Source: Bordetella genomosp. 12 (GTDB taxonomy: Bacteria > Pseudomonadota > Gammaproteobacteria > Burkholderiales > Burkholderiaceae_B). Taken from it: a DNA stretch of 64,000 nt. The notes under the pieces were generated by a model that saw nothing but the letters and a program-made list of their open reading frames with translations, was not told the origin of the DNA and did not search any database. The stretch covers positions 992,001-1,056,000 of the forward strand of contig NZ_NEVU01000001.1 in the NCBI RefSeq assembly GCF_002261355.1. The letters are read 5' to 3'. Numbering within the stretch: the first letter of the stretch is position 1; every line of letters starts with the position of its first letter. Shown one piece after another: positions 50,684-61,226 of the stretch. The position numbers and the translations under genes were made by a program.

Positions 50684-51804
50684 GCGCGCCTATTTTCGAT
50701 GTCGTCGTGATCGGCGGCGGGCTGCATGGCCTGTCGGCCGCGTTGCACATCGCCCGGCAGGGCAAGCGGGTGGTGGTGATCGAGCGTCATTGGACCGGAC
50801 GCCATGCCTCCGGCGCTACCGCCGCCGGCGTGCGTACCCTCAACCGCGACCGGCGGGAGTTGGATCTGTCGTTAGAGGCGCTGGACATGTGGCACAACAT
50901 GGCGGCGCTGGTCGGTGATGATTGCGGTTTTCACGCGCATGGCCAGATCTGCGTGGCCGAGACCGAGCAGGGCCTGGCCAAGCTGGCCACGCGCGTGGAA
51001 GGCTTGCGCGCGGCCGGCTACACCCATGAGGAGTTGATCGATGCCGCCGAGTTGCGCCGCCTGCTGCCGGCGCTCAGCCCGCATTGCGTGGGCGCGTCCA
51101 TGGTGCGGCGTGACGGCGCGGCCGATCCGCACCGGGCCTTGCGCGCGTTCCGCGCCAGCGCCGAAGCGGCGGGCGTCACGCTGGTGGAACATTGCGCCGT
51201 GATGGACCTGCGGCGCCAGGGCGCGGATTGGTGTGTGGTCACCGAGCGCGGCGAGTGGGTCGCGCCCGCGGTGGTCAATGCCGCCGGCGCATGGTCTGCC
51301 CGCATTGCCGCCATGGCGGGCGACGAGATTCCGCTCGATACCAAGTCCTCCATGATGATGGTCAGCGAACGCTTGCGGCCCTTTATCAAACCGGTCGTCG
51401 CCATCGTCGGGCGTTCTTTGTCCTTCAAGCAATCCGATCAGGGCACCCTGGTGATCGGCGGTGGCCTGCAGGGCACGCCCAATCTGGAGCGGGAAACGTC
51501 GACGGCACGCATGCGCGTGCTGGCCAAGGGCGCGCATGCGGCCACCGATCTGTTTCCCATGGTGCGCGATATCCGCATCGTGCGCGTCTGGGCCGGGCTG
51601 GAAGCCAAGACCGAGGACCTGCTGCCCGTCGTCGGGCCTTCGCCCAACGCGCCGGGGCTGTTCCATGCCTTCGGCTTTTCGGGGCACGGTTTCGAGCTGG
51701 TGCCGGTGGTGGGCGCCCTGATGGCCGACCTGGTGCTGCGCGGCTCGACGTCGCGGCCCATCGAGGCGCTGCAAGCCACGCGCCTGATGGGGGGGCAGCC
51801 ATGA
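50680..51804 (+). CDS. DAO-type FAD dehydrogenase subunit (2)
   Basis: 374 aa from ATG 50680. GxGxxG at 'DVVVIGGGLHGLSAALHIARQGKRVVVIE' (landmark), 'TGRHASGATAAGVRTLNRDRREL', and C-terminal 'GLEAKTEDLLPVVGPSPNAPGLFHAFGFSGHGFELVP', typical of HcnC/sarcosine-oxidase-beta proteins with a covalent or tight FAD. A second DAO subunit in the same operon is unusual: the known complexes have one. It is closer to the sarcosine-oxidase type than subunit (1). Coupled to dppB (ATGA). Confidence 0.88.
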   Translation: MSAPIFDVVVIGGGLHGLSAALHIARQGKRVVVIERHWTGRHASGATAAGVRTLNRDRRELDLSLEALDMWHNMAALVGDDCGFHAHGQICVAETEQGLAKLATRVEGLRAAGYTHEELIDAAELRRLLPALSPHCVGASMVRRDGAADPHRALRAFRASAEAAGVTLVEHCAVMDLRRQGADWCVVTERGEWVAPAVVNAAGAWSARIAAMAGDEIPLDTKSSMMMVSERLRPFIKPVVAIVGRSLSFKQSDQGTLVIGGGLQGTPNLERETSTARMRVLAKGAHAATDLFPMVRDIRIVRVWAGLEAKTEDLLPVVGPSPNAPGLFHAFGFSGHGFELVPVVGALMADLVLRGSTSRPIEALQATRLMGGQP

Positions 51805-52742
51805 TCCGTTACGCCATCAAACGTCTGCTGCTGGCGATTCCGACCCTGCTGGCCATGTTGACCGCGGTGTTCGTGCTCGTGCGTCTGGTGCCGGGCGACC
51901 CGGCCGCGGTGATGCTGGGCGACCAGGCCAGCGCCGAGGCGCTGGCTGCCTTGCGCCTGCGCCTGGGCCTGGATCTGCCCATGCACGAGCAATACCTGCG
52001 CTTTCTGGGCGACATGCTGACGGGCAATTTCGGCGTCTCCATGGCCAGCGGGCGCACGGTCTTGCAGGAGGTGGCGCTGGTGCTGCCCTGGACCTTGCAG
52101 CTGACCGCCGCGGCGGTGCTGATCGGCGTGGTCTTCGGCCTGCCGTTGGGGATCTGGGCGGCCTTGCGGCGCAATGCCTGGCCCGATTATCTGGGCCGGC
52201 TGCTCTCCTTGACCGGCCTGTCGTTTCCGGCCTTCGTCTCGGCCATTCTGATGCTGCTGGCCTTCGCCATCGAACTGCGCTGGTTTCCGGTCATTGGCAG
52301 CACGACGGCCACCGACTGGGGCACGCAGTTGCGCAACCTGACGCTGCCGGCCTTCAATCTGGGCCTCATCATGATGGCCTATGTGATGCGCGTGACCCGC
52401 TCGTCCATGCTGGGCGTGATGGGCGAGGATTATGTCCGCACGGCCCGCGCCAAGGGCGTGCGGCCCATGCGGCTGATCCTGCGGCACGGCCTGCGCAATG
52501 CGCTCATCCCGATCGTGACCGTCGTGGGTCTGTACTTCGGCACCTTGATCGGCAACTCGGTGCTGACGGAAATCGTCTTTAACCGGCCCGGCCTGGGCAA
52601 GCTCATCCTCGGTGCGCTCAACACGCGCGACTACACCCTGCTGCAGGGCCTGATGGTGGTGTTTGCCTCGTGCGTGATTCTCGTCAATCTTCTGACCGAC
52701 CTGGTGTACGGGATGGTCGACCCCCGGGTGAAATACAAATGA
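51801..52742 (+). CDS. dppB: Dipeptide-type ABC transporter permease DppB
   Basis: 313 aa; six membrane segments. 'MIRYAIKRLLLAIPTLLAMLTAVFVLVRLVPGDPA' start (landmark), 'EDYVRTARAKGVRPMRLILRHGLRNALIPIVT' EAA loop and 'RPGLGKLILGAL' are standard DppB features. Start shares ATGA with the preceding dehydrogenase gene, direct evidence that transport and oxidation are one unit. Confidence 0.94.
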   Translation: MIRYAIKRLLLAIPTLLAMLTAVFVLVRLVPGDPAAVMLGDQASAEALAALRLRLGLDLPMHEQYLRFLGDMLTGNFGVSMASGRTVLQEVALVLPWTLQLTAAAVLIGVVFGLPLGIWAALRRNAWPDYLGRLLSLTGLSFPAFVSAILMLLAFAIELRWFPVIGSTTATDWGTQLRNLTLPAFNLGLIMMAYVMRVTRSSMLGVMGEDYVRTARAKGVRPMRLILRHGLRNALIPIVTVVGLYFGTLIGNSVLTEIVFNRPGLGKLILGALNTRDYTLLQGLMVVFASCVILVNLLTDLVYGMVDPRVKYK

Positions 52743-53601
52743 GCGCCGTCGCATCCTCCGCCCGGCCCAACCCGCTGTTGCAGGCACTGGCGAAGAATCG
52801 CCTGTCGTGGGTGGGTATCGGGCTGCTGTTGATCATCATCCTCGCGGCCGTGTTCGCGCCCTGGCTGGCGCCGCACGATCCGCTGCAGCAGAACATCGCT
52901 TACCGCCTGGAGCCGCCGTCGGCGGAGTTCTGGCTGGGCACCGACAGCTACGGCCGCGATGTGCTGTCGCGCCTGATCTATGGCGCCCGGGTATCGCTGC
53001 TGGTGGGCTTCGTGGCCATCATGATCGCCATGTGCATCGGCTCGGCCCTGGGCATTCTGGCCGGCTATGTGGGCGGCGTCATCGATCAGGTCATCATGGG
53101 CCTGGTCGATGTGCTGCTGTCCTTCCCGACCCTGCTGCTGGGCCTGATGGTCGCGGCCATGCTGGGCGCCAGCCTGGAGAATCTCATCATCGCCATCGCC
53201 ATCACCGAAATCGCGCCCTTCGTGCGCGTGGCCCGGGCGCCGACCATTGCGCTCAAGCAGCGCGACTTCGTCGAAGCCGGCCGGGCCCTGGGGTATGGGC
53301 CGTTGCGGCTCATGGGCGTGCACATCCTGCCCAACATGATCTCCGATGTGGTGGTGCTGGGCTCGCTGTGGATGGCCTCGGCCATCCGCACGGAGGCCTC
53401 GCTCAGCTTCATCGGGCTGGGCGTGCCGCCGCCGGCGGCCACCTGGGGCAGCATGATCCGCGAGGGCTTCGAGAACATCCTCGACGCCTGGTGGCTGACG
53501 GTCTTTCCCAGCCTGGCCATTCTCCTGACGGTGCTGGCGCTGAATCTGCTGGGCGATGCCTTGCGCGACGCCATCGACCCCAAACTGCGTTCGGAGCGAT
53601 C

Positions 53602-53605
<4 letters not shown>
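52739..53605 (+). CDS. dppC: Dipeptide-type ABC transporter permease DppC
   Basis: 288 aa; N-terminal anchor then 'WLAPHDPLQQNIAYRLEPPSAEFWLGTDSYGRDVLSRLIYGARVSL' (landmark), a hallmark of DppC, and EAA loop 'RDFVEAGRALGYGPLRLMGVHILPN'. Overlaps dppB and dppD by four bases each. Confidence 0.94.
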
Positions 53606-54590
<985 letters not shown>

Positions 54591-54594
<4 letters not shown>

Positions 54595-55586
54595 AGCACA
54601 GCGGCAAGGAAGAACAAATGGACGACATTCTCCAGGTCAGGAATCTGGTCAAACGCTTCGAGAGCGGCGGCGGCTGGCTGGGCGGCCAGAAGCAGGTCGT
54701 GCGGGCCGTCAACGATGTGTCTTTCAGCGTGCGGCGCGGCCAATCGCTGGGGTTGGTGGGCGAGTCGGGCTGTGGCAAGTCCACGGTCGCGCGCACGCTG
54801 CTGCGTCTGATCGAGCCGGATGAAGGCGATATCGTGTTCGACGGCCAGGACATCCGGCGTGCCGGCGCGCAGGCGTTGCGGGCTTTGCGGCGGCGGGTGC
54901 AGATCGTGTTCCAGGATCCGTATGCCTCGCTCAACCCACGCCGCACGGTACGCCAGGCGCTGACCGAGCCGCTGCACGTGCATCGCATGGGCAGCCCGGC
55001 GGAAATCGCCCGCAAGGTGGAGCAGGCCATCGTCGAGGTGGGCCTGCCCGCGTCGGCGCTGGACCGCTACCCCCACGAGTTTTCCGGCGGCCAGCGGCAG
55101 CGCATCGGCATTGCGCGCGCGCTGGTGCTCGACCCCGAACTCATCGTGGCCGACGAGCCGGTCTCGGCCCTGGATGTGTCGGTGCAGGCGCAGATTCTGC
55201 AATTGCTGGAGCGGCTCAAGCGCGATCGCGGCCTGTCTTTCGTCTTCGTCTCGCACGATCTGGGCGTGGTGCGCCACTTCTGCGACTCGGTCTGCGTGAT
55301 GTATCTGGGCCGCATCATCGAGCAGGGCCCCACGGCGCAGGTGCTGGATACCCCCCGGCATCCCTATAGCCGGGTGCTGCGCGACTCTTCGCCGGTGCCC
55401 GATCCGCAAGCCCGCATCCGCCTCATGAAGATCGAGGGGGAGATTCCCTCTCCCACCCATCTGCCGCCGGGTTGCGCCTTTCACCCGCGTTGCGCCCGGG
55501 CCCAGGCCGATTGCCGCACGCAGGTGCCGGCCCTGGCGGGACAGGGCCAGGACCGGCTGGCGGCCTGTTTTCATCCGCTGGACTGA
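54591..55586 (+). CDS. dppF: Dipeptide-type ABC transporter ATPase DppF
   Basis: 331 aa from the ATG coupled to dppD; an ATG at 54618 behind AAGGAAG could be the true start. Walker A 'GESGCGKSTVA', signature 'FSGGQRQRIGIARAL', Walker B 'LIVADEPVSALDV', H-loop 'VFVSHDLGVVRHFCD', C-terminal 'PPGCAFHPRCARAQADC'. Last gene of the dehydrogenase/importer operon. Confidence 0.94.
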
Positions 55587-55594
55587 GCGCGGGC

Positions 55595-55617
55595 AGCCCG
55601 GCGGGCGCCGCCGGGCT
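55595..55617 (+). terminator. Hairpin terminator after dppF
   Basis: Ten-bp perfect stem AGCCCGGCGG/CCGCCGGGCT with loop GCG, 8 bp after the dppF stop. Followed by ACTATCCTGC, no T run, so probably Rho-assisted. Confidence 0.5.
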
Positions 55618-55653
55618 ACTATCCTGCTTGTCACGCACCGCAAGGGGATGGGC

Positions 55654-56001
55654 ATGAAAACACTGCTTCGCATCATGGCGTTGGCCCTGGCGGCCACGAC
55701 GGCGCAGGCCGCGCCCGCGCAGCCGCTGCGCACGCCGCAGGCCGGCGTGCTGTGCGACCGTCACTTCTGCGCCGACAAGCAGGGTCTGTCGGCCGCGCTG
55801 ACCGAGAAATACCTCGGCGAGCGGGCGGCCGCGCGCTTGCGCGCGCAGGGGGACTTCGATCACCACGCCTTTACCTACGAGAACGGGGTGTTCTGCGATA
55901 CGCGCGAACGCCTGTGCCGGGAAAACCGCTACTTCGGCAGCGACGGGCAACGCAGCGGCGCGGTGGAGCCGATCTTCACGCGCCTGCTGTTTCCCGAGTA
56001 A
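55654..56001 (+). CDS. YcgJ-like small secreted protein
   Basis: 115 aa from ATG 55654; AAGGGG is correctly spaced for this ATG rather than for the one at 55648. Signal peptide 'LLRIMALALAATTAQAAPA'. Mature part has four cysteines in two pairs ('GVLCDRHFCADKQGLS' and 'GVFCDTRERLCREN') and 'LTEKYLGERAAARL', the pattern of the YcgJ family of periplasmic proteins. Two disulfides likely. Function unknown. Confidence 0.82.
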   Translation: MKTLLRIMALALAATTAQAAPAQPLRTPQAGVLCDRHFCADKQGLSAALTEKYLGERAAARLRAQGDFDHHAFTYENGVFCDTRERLCRENRYFGSDGQRSGAVEPIFTRLLFPE

Positions 56002-56007
56002 GCCGCT

Positions 56008-56388
56008 TCAGCCGCCGCGGCGGACCGGCGCGATATGCCGCCATTCCTCGTCGGCGTATAGGCGCGAGCGCAGCAGAAAGCGGCGGCCTTCGGCGCTGTC
56101 GAGCGAGAAGGCCCCGCCGCGTCCGGGCACCGCGTCGATGATGAGCTGAGTGTGCTCCCAGTAGGCGAACTGATCCTCGCCGATATAAAAGGGGCAGCCC
56201 TCGAGCTCGCCCAGCAGCACATCGCCCGCGCCGACGAGAAACTCGCCGGCCGGATAGCACATGGGCGAGCTGCCGTCGCAACAGCCGCCCGATTGATGGA
56301 ACATCAAGGGACCGTGCTTGGCCCTGAGCACGGCGATGAGATCGCGGCCCGCCTCGGTGGCGACCACGCGCGGTGTGGTTTCGGTCAT
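56008..56388 (-). CDS. DUF779 protein
   Basis: 126 aa. 'LIAVLRAKHGPLMFHQSGGCCDGSSPMCYPAGEF' (landmark, with Cys-Cys and a nearby Cys) is the DUF779 signature. The family is nearly always next to an ExaC/AldB aldehyde dehydrogenase, as here: 55 bp downstream of one on the same strand. Role unknown; the conserved cysteines suggest metal or thiol chemistry. Confidence 0.9.
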   Translation of the reverse strand: MTETTPRVVATEAGRDLIAVLRAKHGPLMFHQSGGCCDGSSPMCYPAGEFLVGAGDVLLGELEGCPFYIGEDQFAYWEHTQLIIDAVPGRGGAFSLDSAEGRRFLLRSRLYADEEWRHIAPVRRGG

Positions 56389-56443
56389 GGGCAGTGTCTC
56401 CGGCTATCGCGAGGCGGGACCGGCCAGGCCGGCCCCGGCCGCC

Positions 56444-57973
56444 TTAGAAAAAGCCCAAGGCCTTGGGCGAATAGCTCACCAGCAGGTTCTTGGTCTGCTG
56501 GTAGTGATCCAGCATCATCTTGTGGGTTTCACGCCCGATGCCGGATTGCTTGTAGCCGCCAAACGCGGCATGCGCGGGGTAGGCGTGATAGCAGTTGGTC
56601 CAGACCCGCCCGGCCTTGATGCCACGGCCCATGCGATAGCAGGTATTGATGTCGCGCGACCAGACCCCCGCGCCCAGGCCATAGAGCGTGTCGTTGGCCA
56701 GGGCCAGCGCGTCGTCGGCATCCTTGAAGGTCGTCACCGCCACGACCGGGCCGAAGATTTCCTCCTGGAAGACGCGCATGCGGTTGTGGCCCTTGAACAC
56801 CGTGGGCTGCACGTAATAGCCGTCCGTCAGATGGCCCGCCGGCGGCGCGCGGCCGCCGCCGGCCAGGACTTCGGCGCCTTCCTGTTTGCCGATGTCCAGA
56901 TAGGAGAGGATTTTCTCCAGCTGCTCGGCCGAGGCCTGGGCGCCCAGCATGGTGTCGCCGTCCAGCGGGTTGCCTTGCTTGATGGCCGCCACGCGCTTGA
57001 GCGCGCGCTCCATGAATCTGTCGTAGAGGGATTCCTGGATGAGCGCGCGGCTGGGGCAGGTGCAGACCTCGCCCTGGTTGAGCGCGAACATCACGAAGCC
57101 TTCGATGGCCTTGTCGAAGAACTCGTCGTCGGCGGCGGCGACGTTGTCAAAGAAGATGTTGGGCGATTTGCCGCCCAGCTCCAGCGTCACGGGGATGATG
57201 TTCTGCGAGGCATATTGCATGATCAGGCGCCCCGTCGTGGTTTCGCCGGTGAAGGCGATCTTGGCGATGCGTTTGCTGCTGGCCAGGGGCTTGCCGGCTT
57301 CCAGACCGAAGCCGGTGACGATGTTCAGCACGCCCGGCGGCAGGATGTCGGCGATCAGTTCGGCCCACAGCAGGATGCTCAGCGGGGTCTGCTCGGCGGG
57401 TTTGAGCACGACGCAGTTGCCCGCGGCCAGGGCCGGCGCCAGCTTCCAGGCCGCCATGAGAATGGGGAAGTTCCAGGGGATGATCTGGCCCACCACCCCC
57501 AGGGGTTCGCGGAAGTGATAAGCCACGGTGTCGTTGTCGATTTCCGATAGCCCGCCCTCCTGGCCGCGGATGGCCGAGGCAAAGTAGCGGAAGTGGTCGA
57601 TGGCCAGCGGAATGTCGGCGGCGCGGGTCTCGCGGATGGGCTTGCCGTTGTCCCAGGTTTCGGCCGTGGCCAGTTGTTCCAGATTGGCTTCCATGACGTC
57701 GGCGATACGCAGCAGCAAGCGGGCGCGCTCGGCCGGCGCGGTGGCGCCCCACTTGGGCGCGGCGCGGTGCGCGGCATCCAGTGCCAGTTCGATGTCGCGC
57801 TCCGTGGAACGGGCATGCCGCGACAGGAGCTGCCCGGTCACGGGCGTGAGGTTGTCGAAAGTCGCGCCGTCGGCCGGGGCTTGCCAGCGCCCGCCGATGA
57901 AATTGCCGTACTCCTTTTTCAGCGCCAGGCGCGTGCCGTAGCTCTCGGGCGTGATGCGGGTCGCGAGGTCCAT
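56444..57973 (-). CDS. NAD-dependent aldehyde dehydrogenase (ExaC/AldB/AcoD type)
   Basis: 509 aa from ATG 57973 ('[28 protein letters not shown]'-like start). Catalytic Glu in '[14 protein letters not shown]' and Cys in '[15 protein letters not shown]'; NAD-fold '[15 protein letters not shown]'. The 'GEVCTCPSR' context marks the acetaldehyde/chloroacetaldehyde dehydrogenase branch. Oxidises acetaldehyde or another short aldehyde to the acid. It has a sigma-54 promoter at 58026 and an AcoR-type activator divergent, so it is likely induced by alcohol, acetoin or aldehyde. Confidence 0.92.
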   Translation of the reverse strand: MDLATRITPESYGTRLALKKEYGNFIGGRWQAPADGATFDNLTPVTGQLLSRHARSTERDIELALDAAHRAAPKWGATAPAERARLLLRIADVMEANLEQLATAETWDNGKPIRETRAADIPLAIDHFRYFASAIRGQEGGLSEIDNDTVAYHFREPLGVVGQIIPWNFPILMAAWKLAPALAAGNCVVLKPAEQTPLSILLWAELIADILPPGVLNIVTGFGLEAGKPLASSKRIAKIAFTGETTTGRLIMQYASQNIIPVTLELGGKSPNIFFDNVAAADDEFFDKAIEGFVMFALNQGEVCTCPSRALIQESLYDRFMERALKRVAAIKQGNPLDGDTMLGAQASAEQLEKILSYLDIGKQEGAEVLAGGGRAPPAGHLTDGYYVQPTVFKGHNRMRVFQEEIFGPVVAVTTFKDADDALALANDTLYGLGAGVWSRDINTCYRMGRGIKAGRVWTNCYHAYPAHAAFGGYKQSGIGRETHKMMLDHYQQTKNLLVSYSPKALGFF

Positions 57974-58025
57974 GTTTGTCTCCGGGGATAAGGGATGGGG
58001 GGCGGGGTGGCCCTGGTTTCCTCCA

Positions 58026-58042
58026 AGCAAAGTCCATGCCAG
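58026..58042 (-). promoter_or_regulatory. Sigma-54 promoter of the aldehyde dehydrogenase
   Basis: Minus strand CTGGCATGGACTTTGCT: the -24 element TGGCATG (consensus TGGCACG, one mismatch), four-base spacer, -12 element TTGCT. Both invariant GG and GC are at the right spacing. It lies 53-69 bp before the dehydrogenase start and faces away from the sigma-54 activator gene. Confidence 0.8.
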
Positions 58043-58114
58043 TAGACAGGGCCGTGTGGCGCATGCGAAATTAGGGCGGCGTGGACCTGCCCGCGCGTTG
58101 CCGGGCGGGTCTGT

Positions 58115-58133
58115 CTGTCGCGTTTTGCGACAG
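58115..58133. promoter_or_regulatory. Inverted repeat, likely upstream activator site
   Basis: CTGTCGC-GTTTT-GCGACAG: seven-bp perfect arms, five-bp spacer, 73 bp upstream of the sigma-54 promoter, the usual distance for an enhancer-type activator. A further half site TGTCGC lies at 58148-58153, just before the activator's own start, so self-regulation is possible. Confidence 0.65.
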
Positions 58134-58178
58134 CGCCGCGCAACAGGTGTCGCAGAACGCCCGAGACGGAGACGATTC

Positions 58179-59921
58179 ATGGTCCAACGACAACGAGCGC
58201 TGAGCCAGGCGCGCGCGCTTTTCAACGAGCAGGGCGTCTTGCCCAGCGGTTTGGTGGCCGAGCCCATCCTGCGCTCCTGGCGCCGCTGCGCCGAATGGGG
58301 CATCGACATGCGCGCCGCGCGCGTGCCCGAACCGCTTACCGCCGCGGAGTTGCGCCAGGCGCGCCAGCGCAATGAGATGCTGCGCCGCGTGGCCGAGCCT
58401 GCCCTGGCCAGCTTGCGCGGGGCGGGCGGCATCATCATCCTGACCGATGCGCAGGGGCTGGTGCTCGACTGCGAAGGCGACACCGGCTTTGCCGAACGCG
58501 CCCGGCGCGTGGCCTTGATGCCCGGCGCGAGCTGGGGCGAATCGGCCGCCGGCACCAATGCCATCGGGACGGCGCTGGCCGAAGGCCGGGCGCTGGTCGT
58601 GCAGGGCGCCGAACACTATCTGGAGTCCAACCGCATTCTGACCTGCATGGCCGTGCCGGTCTTCGACGGGCAGGGGCGGTCGCTCGGCGTACTGGATTTC
58701 TCCTGCCAGACCGCGCTGGCGCGCGCGGGCTTGCTCGAGCAGGTCCGCGCGGCGGCCGACGCCATGGAGCACGCCTTGTTCGAGGCCGACTTCGAACGGC
58801 ATGAACGCCTGCATCTCGAGGGCGGCGCGATGCTGGCGTTCGACGGCGAGCGTCTGGCCGGCGCCAACCGTCAGGCCCGTGCCCTGCTGGGCCTGGACAG
58901 CGAGGGAATCGGCCGCCTGCGCTATGCCGACCTCTTCGACGGCGATCCGGCCCTGGGGGCGGTGCGCACGCGCCAGGGCGCGGCCCTGCGCTTGCGCGCA
59001 TCGCATGGCCGCCGTCCGCCGGCGGCGCCCGCACCCGCCGTCCCGCCCGGCGTGCATTTCGAGCCGGCCACCCTGGCGGCGCTGGATCGCGCCGTGCGCT
59101 TGTGCGATGCCGGCTTGTCCGTCCTGCTGCAAGGCGAGACGGGCGCGGGCAAGGAGATGTTCGCGCGCGCGCTGCACGCCCGCAGCCGCCGCGCGCGCGG
59201 GCCCTTCGTGGCCATCAATTGCGCCGCCCTGCCGGAAAGCCTGATCGAATCCGAGCTCTTCGGTTACGAGGAAGGGGCCTTCACGGGGGCGCGCCGCCAG
59301 GGCAGCAAGGGCCTGTTGCGGCAGGCCCACGGCGGCGTGCTGTTTCTGGATGAAATCGGCGACATGCCGCTGGCCTTGCAGGCGCGGCTGTTGCGGGTGT
59401 TGCAAAGCCGCGAGGTCACGCCTCTGGGCGGGGGCAAGCCCGTCGACGTGGATTTCGCCCTGGTCTGCGCCACCCACCGGCCTTTGGCCAACGGGCAGGG
59501 CGACGCGCCGGTGCGCGCCGATCTCTATTTCCGTATCGCCGAATACACGGTGGCGCTGCCCGCGCTGCGCGAGCGCGCCGATCTGCCGGCGCTGGTGCGC
59601 CAGATGTGGCAGGCGCAAGCCGGGCCGGCGCTGCCGCCGGCGCTGGCCGACGAACTGGCCGCCTATGCCTGGCCGGGCAATTACCGGCAATTGAATGCCG
59701 TGCTGCGCACGCTGCGGGTGCTGGCTGCCGAGACCGGCGTGGTCGAGCGCGCGATGCTGCCGGCCGATGTCCGCGGCAGTGTGGCCGCGCCTGGCGACCT
59801 GGCGTCGGTCACCGGCGGCGCCATCGATGCCGCCCTGGCCGCGCATGGCGGCAATGTCAGCCGTGCCGCGCGCGCGTTGGGCGTGCACCGCAGCACCTTG
59901 TACCGCCGGCGGGCGCATTGA
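58179..59921 (+). CDS. Sigma-54-dependent Fis-family transcriptional activator (AcoR-like)
   Basis: 580 aa from ATG 58179. N-terminal '[13 protein letters not shown]' (residues 30-42) and GAF-like sensor (about 60-195), PAS-like segment about 210-275, then AAA+ domain with Walker A 'GETGAGKE' (319-326), '[16 protein letters not shown]' including GAFTGA (366-371) that contacts sigma-54, Walker B '[11 protein letters not shown]' (385-395), and a Fis-type HTH at the C-terminus ('[23 protein letters not shown]'). The layout is that of AcoR/AcxR activators of acetoin or acetone breakdown. Divergent from the sigma-54 dependent aldehyde dehydrogenase it is expected to switch on. Confidence 0.92.
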   Translation: MVQRQRALSQARALFNEQGVLPSGLVAEPILRSWRRCAEWGIDMRAARVPEPLTAAELRQARQRNEMLRRVAEPALASLRGAGGIIILTDAQGLVLDCEGDTGFAERARRVALMPGASWGESAAGTNAIGTALAEGRALVVQGAEHYLESNRILTCMAVPVFDGQGRSLGVLDFSCQTALARAGLLEQVRAAADAMEHALFEADFERHERLHLEGGAMLAFDGERLAGANRQARALLGLDSEGIGRLRYADLFDGDPALGAVRTRQGAALRLRASHGRRPPAAPAPAVPPGVHFEPATLAALDRAVRLCDAGLSVLLQGETGAGKEMFARALHARSRRARGPFVAINCAALPESLIESELFGYEEGAFTGARRQGSKGLLRQAHGGVLFLDEIGDMPLALQARLLRVLQSREVTPLGGGKPVDVDFALVCATHRPLANGQGDAPVRADLYFRIAEYTVALPALRERADLPALVRQMWQAQAGPALPPALADELAAYAWPGNYRQLNAVLRTLRVLAAETGVVERAMLPADVRGSVAAPGDLASVTGGAIDAALAAHGGNVSRAARALGVHRSTLYRRRAH

Positions 59922-60020
59922 CCGTGACGGCGAAGAAAGCCTGACAGCGCGCCCGCGCGGCGATACACTGCCCCACCATAAATTCAGCTGCCGTCCGGGT
60001 GGCGAACCATGGGGGAGACC

Positions 60021-61226
60021 ATGAAGCAATATCGCAGTGTTGCCGCGCTGGCGTTGTGCCTGGCGTTCAGTGGTGCGCAGGCCAACGACGCCAATGGCGT
60101 CAAAATCGGGGTGCTGACCGACATGGCCGGCGTGACGGCCGATGCCACCGGCAAGGGGTCGGTCGAGGCCGCCCGTATGGCCATCGAGGAAGTCGGCGGC
60201 CGGGTGCTGGACAAACCCGTCAGCCTGGTGGTGGGCGACCACCAGCACAAGCCGGATATCGGCAGCAGCCTGGTCCGTAAATGGTATGACGCCGATGGCG
60301 TGGATGTCGTGGTCGACGTGCCGAACTCATCGGTGGCGCTGGCCGTGCAGGGGATCGCGCGCGAGAAGAAGAAACTCGTGCTGGTCTCCAGCGCCGGCAC
60401 GACCGCACTGAGCCAGGCGCAATGCTCGCCCTATGGCGTGCAATGGACCTACACCACCTATGCGCTGTCGCGGGGCACGGCCAATGCCGTGGTCAAGGAA
60501 GGCAATAAGCGCTGGTTCATCCTGGCCTCCGATTACGCTTTCGGCAAGCAGCTGGCCGCGGATACCGAGGCGGTGGTCAAGGCCAACGGCGGCGAGGTGC
60601 TGGGCACGGTCTATCACCCCCTGAACGCCTCCGACTTTGCGTCCTTCCTGCTGCAGGCGCAGGCCTCCAAGGCGCAGATCGTCGGCATCGCCAATGCGGG
60701 CGGCGACACCATCTCCGCTATCAAACAGGCGGCCGAGTTCGGTGTCTCCAGCGGCGGGCAGCAACTGGCCGCCATGCTGCTGTTGCTCACCGATGTGCAC
60801 AGCCTGGGGCTGGAGGCGGCGCAGAAGACCTATCTGACCGTGCCTTCCTATTGGGATATGAATGAGGGCACGCGCAAGTTCTCCAAGGACTTCCAGGCGC
60901 GCGTGGGACATCCGTCGACCTTCCTGCAGGCGGGCGTCTACAGCTCGGTGCGGCACTATCTGCGCGCCGTGCAGGCGGCCGGCACGACCGACAGCGATGC
61001 CGTCATGGCCAAAATGAAGACCCTGCCCATCGACGACCCCTTCAGCCAGAATGCCCACATCCGCGAGGATGGCCTGGTGGTGCGCGACATGATGTTGGCT
61101 CAGGTCAAGACGCCGGCGCAATCCAAGGGCGCTTGGGACTACTACAACATCGTGCGCACGATTCCCGGCGACACGCTGGCCTGGCCGCTGTCCGAAAGCC
61201 AATGTCCGCTGGTGAAAAAGCCGTGA
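60021..61226 (+). CDS. LivK-like ABC substrate-binding protein, orphan
   Basis: 401 aa from ATG 60021, with GGGGGAGA upstream; ATG 60009 is less well spaced. Signal peptide to 'FSGAQA-ND', then 'GVKIGVLTDMAGVTADATGKGSVEAARMAIEEVGG' (landmark) and 'SSAGTTALSQAQCSPYGVQWTYTTYAL', features of the peripla_BP_6 branch that handles amides, urea or aromatic acids. No permease or ATPase is nearby; instead it overlaps an esterase gene. Cys in 'QAQCSPYG' and 'ESQCPLV' could form a disulfide. Confidence 0.9.
   Translation: MKQYRSVAALALCLAFSGAQANDANGVKIGVLTDMAGVTADATGKGSVEAARMAIEEVGGRVLDKPVSLVVGDHQHKPDIGSSLVRKWYDADGVDVVVDVPNSSVALAVQGIAREKKKLVLVSSAGTTALSQAQCSPYGVQWTYTTYALSRGTANAVVKEGNKRWFILASDYAFGKQLAADTEAVVKANGGEVLGTVYHPLNASDFASFLLQAQASKAQIVGIANAGGDTISAIKQAAEFGVSSGGQQLAAMLLLLTDVHSLGLEAAQKTYLTVPSYWDMNEGTRKFSKDFQARVGHPSTFLQAGVYSSVRHYLRAVQAAGTTDSDAVMAKMKTLPIDDPFSQNAHIREDGLVVRDMMLAQVKTPAQSKGAWDYYNIVRTIPGDTLAWPLSESQCPLVKKP

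Noticed and set aside
58071-60248. A 725-codon open frame on the minus strand
   Set aside because: Antisense to the AcoR-like activator, whose motifs are intact. Composition is that of a shadow frame.
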